From the NCBI GenBank assembly GCA_026692905.1, contig JAPLNL010000031.1:1-33759 (forward strand): a DNA stretch of 33,759 nucleotides, written 5' to 3'. The translations under genes were made by a program, and so were the position numbers. This stretch comes from Planctomycetota bacterium. GTDB taxonomy: Bacteria > Planctomycetota > Planctomycetia > Pirellulales > Pirellulaceae. This document shows positions 1 to 6,330 of the stretch, in pieces (positions within the stretch are counted from its first letter, which is position 1; each line of letters starts with the position of its first letter). The notes beneath the pieces were generated by a model that was not told the origin of the DNA, ran no database searches, and worked only from the letters and a program-made list of their open reading frames with translations.

Positions 1-540
1 GCCCAGCCCGCGCTTCACCGCGACCTCGGCGCCCATGCCGTTGGCCCAGAAGCCGTCGATCTTGCCCTCTTCCATCGCCTTGGCGGCGTTGACACCGAAC
101 GAGACGCTGGCCTGAGCCGGCATCGGCGGCGGCGCGATCTGCACGCCGTCGCGCTTCGGATCGATGCCGTATTCCTTCAGCATCTCGATCAGACCGATGT
201 CGATGAGCGGCGCCGCGCCGATACGCATGCCTTTGACCGCCGCGACGTCGCCGCGCTTCACGTTCAAATCCTTGCGCATGATCAGGAACCAGTAGGTGTG
301 CTGCGCCAGCGCGCCGAGGAACTTGACGCCGTTCCATTCCGGAAACGCCGTCGGCGCCGAATGGGACGAGCCGCCGACGAAATCCGCCTTGCCGTCACGC
401 AACGCCTCATAGCATTTGCCGACCGGGTAGATCAGCTCAAGCTCGGCATCGAGGCCCTCTTCCTTGAAGAAGCCCATCTCCACCGCGGCGATGGCGGGGA
501 AGTACGAGTTGGAAACGAGATCGGGAATGACGACTTTCAT
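1..540 (-). CDS. ABC transporter substrate-binding protein (NMT1/SsuA-like), C-terminus cut by window edge
   Basis: Reading the minus strand from an ATG at 538-540 gives about 180 residues starting MKVVIPDLVSNSYFPAIAAV and remaining open to base 1. The pattern (VSNSYFPAIAAVEMGFF, then GLDAELELI, then ALRDGKADFVGGSS, then a WFLIMRKD strand and a DGFWANGMG region) matches periplasmic solute-binding proteins of the nitrate/taurine/thiamine-precursor type. These bind a small ligand and hand it to an ABC permease. No signal peptide is seen at this start, so either the true start is different or the protein is one of the leaderless members. The GC-rich third codon positions are unlike every other gene in the window and resemble Bradyrhizobium-type alphaproteobacteria. 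Family call is confident; ligand unknown. Confidence 0.8.
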   Translation of the reverse strand, partial: MKVVIPDLVSNSYFPAIAAVEMGFFKEEGLDAELELIYPVGKCYEALRDGKADFVGGSSHSAPTAFPEWNGVKFLGALAQHTYWFLIMRKDLNVKRGDVAAVKGMRIGAAPLIDIGLIEMLKEYGIDPKRDGVQIAPPPMPAQASVSFGVNAAKAMEEGKIDGFWANGMGAEVAVKRGLG

Positions 541-610
541 GGACTACTCCGTTGCATTGTTTGTTGTCATTCCCGGATCGCCACGGTGCGGCGGGGAATA
601 ACGGGAAAAG

Positions 611-685
611 CTAACCCTCGTCCGGCAGCGACACGATCGAATAGCCGTGCGTGAGCTTTCGCCCCAGCACCGGATCCTCCAGCAA
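611..685 (-). other. C-terminal tail of a second foreign reading frame
   Basis: On the minus strand a frame ends at a TAG (611-613) and reads back ...KLTHGYSIVSLPDEG with GC-rich codons. It meets an in-frame TAA at 686-688, exactly where base composition changes. I infer the end of a gene lying upstream of the solute-binding gene in the source organism and cut off at the junction. The product is not recognisable. Confidence 0.35.
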
Positions 686-690
686 TTAGG
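683..690. other. Composition junction (probable chimeric joint)
   Basis: Left of about 685 the sequence is GC-rich with alphaproteobacterial-type coding on the minus strand. Right of it the sequence is A/T-richer and continues into a planctomycete repeat and gene. A gene tail is broken at this point. No attachment site, integrase, insertion sequence or target duplication is visible, so an assembly or ligation chimera is more likely than natural transfer. A BamHI-type GGATCC lies at 672-677, close to the joint. Confidence 0.6.
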
Positions 691-752
691 TTGCCAGCGA
701 CACATCAAAGCCTGCGACATTTCATCGAAAGCTTCGAAAACAACTCACCGAT

Positions 753-821
753 GTAGCGAAACTCGTCAAGAGTTTCGGTCGTGTTAAGGAAGAATCCGAA
801 AGTCTTGACGACTTTCGCTAC
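753..821. repeat. Nested double-hairpin palindromic repeat
   Basis: Two 26-base arms (753-778 and 796-821) are inverted copies of each other except for two positions. Each arm is also a complete hairpin alone: CGAAACTC-GTCAA-GAGTTTCG on the left and CGAAAGTC-TTGAC-GACTTTCG on the right. The two differences between arms are compensated inside each arm, so both small stems stay perfectly paired, and the two loops are complementary. It begins 18 bases past the stop of the BBP7 gene and may end its transcript, although no clear T-run follows. Confidence 0.75.
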
Positions 822-838
822 GGGCAATCATGACTTTA

Positions 839-2464
839 TTAGTATCTCCATTGCAGACCGTAGTCCAAGCTATGCAAAGCGTAGTTGCTTTCTTTGAGCG
901 AAAAGCCTGGTGTGCTCGCACCGGTTGGAGGGTTGCTCAAATTGGAAGCCAAGTTGGGGTCAAGCTGATCGGCTACGCGAGCGACTTTCGGCAGGCATAA
1001 ATAACTATATCCGACGGTCGCTTCCAAGCGAGGCGTTAAACGATATCCGAACGTCAGGTTCGTTTCAGGCGTTACCACAAAGGCGTTCTGAATGTAGTTT
1101 CCATCGTTCGTGCCTCGTGCCAACAAACCGTTGGCTGTCGTACTGGTACTGCCTGGATTGCCCGGGACCGTAATGGTGGACGAACCGTTGATGGTTACAT
1201 TGCGTTCCATGTTTCCCAGTCCAAGCTTAACCAAGCCTGAGAGGCTCCAATTGCGCTGTCGAAGGATACCGTTGAAACCTAGCGCCATGCCGTTGAATCG
1301 GTTGATCGTATGGAAATGGTCGGACAATTGCGACACCGTTCCGGCCGGGGCAGGTGTGTTCACCAGAGCCGTGGTCGTTGAATTGATGGACAAGTCTTCA
1401 GCAAGTCTCGCGTTTTGGTAACCAGCGAGGAATTCGACGCGCCCTGCGCAGTCTCGAAGGATCAACTTTCGGAACAATATGTCGCCGCCATACACATCGC
1501 TCGTGATCTTTGCGTTCAACGAACCCGATGTGCTGTTCGGATAGTTGACTGCAACCGTCGACTGCGCGTTGTTAGCAGTGCTAAAGAAAGGACGCATAAC
1601 CACCGGCTCCGATGTCGGAGTGCTGTTGTACGACAGCGAATTGCTTGCAACATAAAAGAACCGCACTAACACGCCATGCGACTTGGATGGGTCGAAGTAA
1701 GTGCCGAGATCCCCTCGAAGCCCCTGCGTCGACTCGCCGAGCACATTCGAACCGCCAAACAAGTTGGTGGTGTCATTCCGACCGATCAGACCGTCAGTGG
1801 CTGGGTCATTGGCAGGTCTTCGCGTGGTGACCAATTGAGGCAAGTTTTGCCCCTCTGGCCAAAACGTCGCGGCCTCGATGCGAAGCTGCATACGGCATAG
1901 AATGCTTCCGATGATAGGAGGCGTCTGAATGAGTAGTCCTGTCTCTGGGCCGGTCATGCAGGGCTGACAAGTCGAGCCGTAGACCATGCCGTTAGGGTCG
2001 TGGATCGCGTCGCTAAGCCCTAAGTCCATGGATTCTTCTTCGTCGACAACGACCTGGCTTGGTCTGGCCGCGATGGGATGCGAGTGCGAAACTCCCGCTT
2101 GGCAACTCTTGCAGCCCGCTTGGACGACGTGACTTGGGGGATGTTCCCCTGCGGCATGACGAACGGTATTCTGCGAACGCTTGACTTGCCTAATCGGTGT
2201 CTCTTCTTCAGAAACCAGTTCGTTCGCCGACGCTTGAACAACTTCCGATTTCGTCCGTTTGCTGACCGCTTTCGAAGTCGCTGCCGGCTTGGGCTCAGTC
2301 GGAGTGTAAAACTCGCGGTCGCTACTACGCCCTGTTCGGAGTTGAGCAAAAGTAGAGGAAACGTACGCGAAGTTGCTTAATGCAAAAACACTCGCTCCAA
2401 GGCCCAAGTTCAAAGCGTTCCTCAAAGACTGACGGCGAAATTCGCTGATCTCTCTCAATGCCAT
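839..2464 (-). CDS. BBP7-family outer-membrane beta-barrel protein
   Basis: A 541-residue protein with a basic N-terminus and hydrophobic stretch (about residues 14-40, ending STFAQ) that serves as export signal. A low-complexity spacer rich in Ser, Lys and Glu follows to about residue 150. A long C-terminal region of alternating polar and hydrophobic strands ends in an aromatic residue (LQWRY), as barrel proteins do. The segments NWSLSGLVKLGLGNMERNV, NYIQNAFVVTPETNLTFGY and RLEATVGYSYL are the conserved core of the planctomycete BBP7 barrel family, probably pore or scaffold proteins of the outer membrane. The ATG at 2462-2464 has a GAGG eight bases upstream, which supports this start. Transcribed alone, divergent from the lipoprotein gene at 2788. 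Family call strong; transported substrate unknown. Confidence 0.85.
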   Translation of the reverse strand: MALREISEFRRQSLRNALNLGLGASVFALSNFAYVSSTFAQLRTGRSSDREFYTPTEPKPAATSKAVSKRTKSEVVQASANELVSEEETPIRQVKRSQNTVRHAAGEHPPSHVVQAGCKSCQAGVSHSHPIAARPSQVVVDEEESMDLGLSDAIHDPNGMVYGSTCQPCMTGPETGLLIQTPPIIGSILCRMQLRIEAATFWPEGQNLPQLVTTRRPANDPATDGLIGRNDTTNLFGGSNVLGESTQGLRGDLGTYFDPSKSHGVLVRFFYVASNSLSYNSTPTSEPVVMRPFFSTANNAQSTVAVNYPNSTSGSLNAKITSDVYGGDILFRKLILRDCAGRVEFLAGYQNARLAEDLSINSTTTALVNTPAPAGTVSQLSDHFHTINRFNGMALGFNGILRQRNWSLSGLVKLGLGNMERNVTINGSSTITVPGNPGSTSTTANGLLARGTNDGNYIQNAFVVTPETNLTFGYRLTPRLEATVGYSYLCLPKVARVADQLDPNLASNLSNPPTGASTPGFSLKESNYALHSLDYGLQWRY

Positions 2465-2787
2465 AGTTTAAACCTCAAGCAACTCAAAACAGAACGATCA
2501 CGCAGAGTTTGACGGCTGCGCACTTTGTTGTCTTCTCATCGGAAGTTCCGGTTGTAGAAATTGAGTAAAGATGGCAGGATTTGCGGGCTGAATTATGCTC
2601 GTAATGATAGCAATAGAGCATGTTGAGTTTGCAGGATATGTGGACTAACGGACCTAAACAAGCATTTGCGATGTCCTTGAGAACCGACTGCCGATCTTGA
2701 CATTGTCAGGACCCGAACGGATTTTGGGACGAGTAGATTGCTATCTTGAATCAGATCGAACGGATCTGCTGTAAAAGGAATTACGAC
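2465..2787. other. Divergent intergenic region between barrel and lipoprotein genes
   Basis: This 323-base gap must carry the promoters of two divergently transcribed envelope genes. It holds the GAGG ribosome site of the minus-strand barrel gene close to its start. A purine-rich AAAAGGAA (2773-2780) lies 7 bases before the lipoprotein ATG. I see no convincing sigma-70 box pair, palindrome or small RNA in it. Confidence 0.4.
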
Positions 2788-3351
2788 ATGCGACGATCGC
2801 TCACGGCTCTCACCATTGCCGCTTTGTCTGGTAGCTTTATTGGATGTGCAAATGTTCGACACCAGGCAGGCATTGACTACGCTCGTAATGTCTCTTGGCC
2901 GCAACCGTTCCGCGCAGCAGACTGCAATTCCGTCATTGCCCCGTTCGAAGTCATGCGGGACAACGGTTGGCGGGAAAACAATACGCTCGGATCAAGCCTA
3001 TTCTCTGCAGACCAAGCATTGAGCGATGCGGGCGAGATCAAGGTGCAATGGATCGTGACACAGGCCCCCGTAAGCCATCGCATTGTGTACGTGAAGTCCG
3101 GTGCCTCGGAACAAGAGACCAACGCCCGTGTCGAAAGCGTGCAATTGGCCGTTTCGAAGTTAATACCGAGTGGGCCGCTCCCTCAAATCCTGGTCACAGA
3201 AATCGAACCAGCAACATCGTCTGGTGCATACCAAACCTTGGTTCACCGTGCCTTGATCAAAACAACGCCTACTCCGCGGCTTTCGAAGTTCAGCGGATTG
3301 AATGCTCCGTCGCAACAGACAGTGGCTCCTAATGCGAGTGAGACCAAGTAG
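2788..3351 (+). CDS. Small hypothetical lipoprotein
   Basis: Predicted 187-residue protein starting MRRSLTALTIAALSGSFIGC. It has a short basic N-terminus, a hydrophobic core and a lipobox-like SFIG-C ending at Cys20, so it is probably lipidated and anchored in the envelope. The rest has a mixed alpha/beta look with the stretch VQWIVTQAPVSHRIVYVKSG and a Pro/Ser-rich C-terminal tail. I chose ATG 2788 rather than an upstream TTG at 2746 because it follows AAAAGGAA at good spacing and puts the signal sequence at the very N-terminus. Function not recognised. Its divergent position next to an outer-membrane barrel hints at an envelope role only. Confidence 0.7.
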   Translation: MRRSLTALTIAALSGSFIGCANVRHQAGIDYARNVSWPQPFRAADCNSVIAPFEVMRDNGWRENNTLGSSLFSADQALSDAGEIKVQWIVTQAPVSHRIVYVKSGASEQETNARVESVQLAVSKLIPSGPLPQILVTEIEPATSSGAYQTLVHRALIKTTPTPRLSKFSGLNAPSQQTVAPNASETK

Positions 3352-3458
3352 AAGTAACGCCGTCTCACTTCTGGAATCGCTTTGACTTGAGAGGCGATTG
3401 ACCTAGGTTTTTGGAGCTGAATCCGTAGGGCTTCGGCGGATTGGGAACGGTCTTCGCA

Positions 3459-4631
3459 ATGACAAATTCATGGATTCTTGCAAGCGCACGAACTCCGATT
3501 GGCCGGTTTTTGGGCGAGCTTTCGCATTGGAAAGCGCCGCAGTTGGCTGGCTACGCAATCGATGCGGCTATCGGTGCGTCCCAGGTCGAGAGGGCTCAAA
3601 TCGATGAAGTCATCCTGGGACAAGTTTTGACGTCGGGTGTTGGGCAAGCGCCTGCCCGACAAGCTTCCATCAACGCAGGTATCTCCGCGGCCGTGGGATG
3701 TGCGACGGTTGGAAAGGTCTGTGGTTCAGGCCTGTATGCCATTATGCTAGCCGATCGAGGCTTGAGAGCGGCTGATAGCTCCATCATTGTGGCTGGCGGA
3801 ATGGAAAGCATGAGCCAATCGCCTCATTTGCTGCGAAATTCACGGGCTGGCTGGAAGTATGGCCAACAGCCGTTGCTGGACGCAATTGAGACCGATGGAC
3901 TCTACTGTCCACATGGCTCGGCCCTCATGGGCGTGTATGCCGAGAACGTAGCACGCGAGTTTGGCATTGATCGCCGAGCTCAGGATGAATGGTCCATGCA
4001 GAGCCACCAGCGGGCCGTTGCCGCTCAGAGCTCGGGTGCATTCCAATCCGAAATCGTACCCGTACCTGGGGCCAAAGGCGAAATGGTTCTATCCGATGGC
4101 GGTCCTCGGGCTGATTCCTCGTTAGAAAAACTTGCGAAGCTAAAACCGGCCTTCGACGTCAATGGTACCGTTACGGCTGGCAACGCTTCGACACTAAGCG
4201 ATGGTGCTGCAGCCGTGGTCGTGGTGAGCGAAGCGGTCCGCAAGTCCCTGCCGCAGCAGTCCGCCTTTCGAATCGTTGACTCCGCAGTCCATGCACGGAA
4301 ACCTCAAGATCTCTTTTTGGCGCCCGTCGGTGCAATTGAGAAATTGCTCCACAAAACCAATCGCAAATTGTCCGAAGTGGATTTGTTCGAAATCAACGAA
4401 GCCTTCGCGTCGCAAACCATAGCCTGCATGCGAGAACTGAAGATCGCGTCAGAGAGACTGAACGTCAACGGCGGAGCCTTGGCTTTGGGACATCCAATCG
4501 GTTGCAGTGGAGCTCGAGTGCTCGTGACGTTGATGCACGCGATGAAAACACGCGGATTATCGCTCGGCGTGGCTTCCTTGTGCCTAGGAGGTGGCGAGGC
4601 GGTCGCGATGATGATCGAATTGCAAGCTTGA
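3459..4631 (+). CDS. Acetyl-CoA acetyltransferase (thiolase)
   Basis: A 390-residue thiolase catalysing CoA-dependent cleavage or formation of acetoacetyl-CoA or related 3-ketoacyl-CoA. The N-terminal signature KVCGSGL places the nucleophile at Cys88. NEAFA (Asn313 region) is present. [16 protein letters not shown] gives His345, and CLGGGEA gives the second catalytic Cys375; the usual Gln after GGG is Glu here. Length is normal for the family. I prefer the ATG at 3459 to a TTG at 3441 because the alignment naturally starts at [15 protein letters not shown]. The following aromatic amino acid hydroxylase gene begins at or overlaps its stop, so they are probably one operon. Degradation of Phe/Tyr yields acetoacetate, which would explain the pairing, but that link is inferred. 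Confidence 0.9.
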   Translation: MTNSWILASARTPIGRFLGELSHWKAPQLAGYAIDAAIGASQVERAQIDEVILGQVLTSGVGQAPARQASINAGISAAVGCATVGKVCGSGLYAIMLADRGLRAADSSIIVAGGMESMSQSPHLLRNSRAGWKYGQQPLLDAIETDGLYCPHGSALMGVYAENVAREFGIDRRAQDEWSMQSHQRAVAAQSSGAFQSEIVPVPGAKGEMVLSDGGPRADSSLEKLAKLKPAFDVNGTVTAGNASTLSDGAAAVVVVSEAVRKSLPQQSAFRIVDSAVHARKPQDLFLAPVGAIEKLLHKTNRKLSEVDLFEINEAFASQTIACMRELKIASERLNVNGGALALGHPIGCSGARVLVTLMHAMKTRGLSLGVASLCLGGGEAVAMMIELQA

Positions 4632-4654
4632 ACACGACGATCGACGAAAAACAA

Positions 4655-5977
4655 ATGGCCATGATCTGCGCTAGACATGGCATCGATTTGCAATCGGTTC
4701 AGCCAATGGATTTCGATTTAAGAAATCAGGAATTGGCTCTATGCCTTGCACGACAAGACGTACCGTATCCGATCGATCGCGAAAAAGCGTCGGCTTATTT
4801 TGAGGCAGCCAAAGCAGGGCTCCCGTTCGATGTGGGAACACTTTCAGATGAAGCTGTCGATTTAGGAAGCTTCCGCAATGCCCAACATTATAACCGCTAC
4901 ACTCGCGAAGAGCATTTGAGCTGGGCATGCTTGATCGCTGAACAGCAGAAGACCAAACATCGATATGCTTGCCAAGAGTACTTGGATGGCGAATCGATTT
5001 TTGAAATCGGTGGAAGTGTGATTCCTGATTTCTATTTGCTCAATGCAAGAATCTACCAGCAGACGAGTTGGCAACTGGCTACCGTCAGCATGATCATTCC
5101 AGCTGAGCTCTTCTTTACTTGTCATAGCCGGCGTTTTTTCCCGGTAACGACATTCATGCGTGCGATCGAGCAAGACTACCTTCAAGAACCGGACATCGGT
5201 CATGACGTGGCCGGTCACGTTGCCACATTTACGATCCCAGCGGTGGCCCACGTCATGCGAAACCACGGCGTCGCACGCAATCTCATCTATGAGGAACGAG
5301 ATCGGCGACTCGAGCGAGCGACTTCCGAAGAAGCAAGACAATGCATTCAAAAAAGGGCGGATGAGCTCTTGCTGTATGCGGAGCGAATTTACTGGTTTAC
5401 GGTCGAGTTCGGGTTGGTGATGCAACAAGGGCAAGTTCGCGCATTCGGTGCGGGCATCCTTTCTTCGCCAGGTGAAACGGTGTTCAGCGTCAACTCGCCC
5501 AAGCCAACTCGGCTCTTGATTGACCCATCGTTGGATACAGATTTGCTTCGGCTGGCAACCACGGACTATTTGATCAGCGAGTTTCAGAAGACCTATTTTG
5601 TCATGGAACGATTCGACCTCTTGGAAACCATCACACCGGAACGGATTGTCGCGACGGCCAATCTGGCATCCAAGCTGCCACATTTTTCTTGGCGAGACAT
5701 TGCCCCCGGCGATCGCGTGCTCAATGTTGGGGAATCGGCGATTTCAACCAACGAAAAGTACCTCAGGCTCATGAGCAATCAATTGTGCGACGATTGCTTG
5801 ACGCGCGCCTCGATCCGAAACCTGCGGCTCATCGTCCACGGTCTCGATCCATCCATCGATCTTCAGACAACATGGCGTGGTCCAATCGCAGCCATTCCGG
5901 AAGGGCTGATCGCTTGGTTTCGAGACGAAGACGCATCACACCGATTCTTGCAGGCGACGAAGCCTCTGAGCTTCTGA
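4655..5977 (+). CDS. Biopterin-dependent aromatic amino acid hydroxylase (phenylalanine 4-monooxygenase-like), long form
   Basis: A 440-residue protein related to phenylalanine/tyrosine/tryptophan hydroxylases, which use tetrahydrobiopterin, O2 and non-haem iron. The iron facial triad is readable: EPDIGHDVAGH gives His183 and His188, and YWFTVEFGL gives Glu251. EEHLSW, RYACQEYLDG and AFGAGILSSPGE are further family blocks. Compact bacterial enzymes are about 260-300 residues. This one has an N-terminal extension of about 75 residues and about 120 residues after the catalytic core, so it belongs with longer forms. Start is uncertain: a TTG at 4628 overlaps the thiolase stop (TTGA) and would add nine residues. 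No pterin carbinolamine dehydratase gene is in the window. Phenylalanine as substrate is the default guess; tryptophan or tyrosine is possible. Confidence 0.85.
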   Translation: MAMICARHGIDLQSVQPMDFDLRNQELALCLARQDVPYPIDREKASAYFEAAKAGLPFDVGTLSDEAVDLGSFRNAQHYNRYTREEHLSWACLIAEQQKTKHRYACQEYLDGESIFEIGGSVIPDFYLLNARIYQQTSWQLATVSMIIPAELFFTCHSRRFFPVTTFMRAIEQDYLQEPDIGHDVAGHVATFTIPAVAHVMRNHGVARNLIYEERDRRLERATSEEARQCIQKRADELLLYAERIYWFTVEFGLVMQQGQVRAFGAGILSSPGETVFSVNSPKPTRLLIDPSLDTDLLRLATTDYLISEFQKTYFVMERFDLLETITPERIVATANLASKLPHFSWRDIAPGDRVLNVGESAISTNEKYLRLMSNQLCDDCLTRASIRNLRLIVHGLDPSIDLQTTWRGPIAAIPEGLIAWFRDEDASHRFLQATKPLSF

Positions 5978-6060
5978 GTACAAGAGCATCTTGGAAATTG
6001 ATATAGGCTTGAAGCGAAAGCTATGATGTCTCGTTGACGTTCTGGAATCCCGGTCGCGCC

Positions 6061-6080
6061 TACGCAATCGTCGCGGAGCG
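6061..6080 (+). repeat. Partial copy of the GCAATCGTCGCGGAGCG dispersed repeat
   Basis: The 20-mer TACGCAATCGTCGCGGAGCG is identical to the first 20 bases of the longer copies at 10854-10917 (same strand) and 15522-15583 (opposite strand). The sequence then diverges. It lies in the gap between the convergent hydroxylase and Pro-rich genes. Confidence 0.7.
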
Positions 6081-6106
6081 TTCACAAAAGTGCTCTAAGC
6101 ACCTCA

Positions 6107-6325
6107 TCAAGTTGGACAGAACGGTTGAAGCGGTTTCGGGCTCTTCTCAGGTGGCGAATGGGTGGGAGTTTCCCGAAACGGTTGCCTAGGCCGTTTATCA
6201 GGTAAAGGAGCTGGCGTTGGAACACGCACTGGACTCGGTTTCAAGGGTTTCGCGGGCGTATTCGGCCTCGTCGGCATCGGAATTGTTGGTGACAACGGTT
6301 CTTTCGTTGGTGTTTGTGTACCCAT
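6107..6325 (-). CDS. Proline-rich small protein
   Basis: A 72-residue protein from ATG 6323-6325 to TGA 6107-6109, dominated by Pro, Thr, Lys and Arg (for example TRPNTPAKPLKPSPVRVPTP). No signal peptide or membrane segment is seen and it is probably disordered. The start lies five bases after the stop of the large upstream gene and has a clear GGAGG ten bases before the ATG. That is one of the better ribosome sites in this window and supports real translation in an operon. Function unknown. It could be a flexible partner or tether for the upstream protein, which is inference from position only. Confidence 0.55.
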   Translation of the reverse strand: MGTQTPTKEPLSPTIPMPTRPNTPAKPLKPSPVRVPTPAPLPDKRPRQPFRETPTHSPPEKSPKPLQPFCPT

Positions 6326-6330
6326 GAAAA

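Noticed and set aside
298-654. 118-codon plus-strand frame in the foreign segment
   Set aside because: Opposite strand to the solute-binding protein, with Arg-rich shadow-type composition.
4862-5683. 273-codon minus-strand open frame
   Set aside because: Antisense to the aromatic amino acid hydroxylase, whose catalytic motifs are unmistakable on the plus strand.
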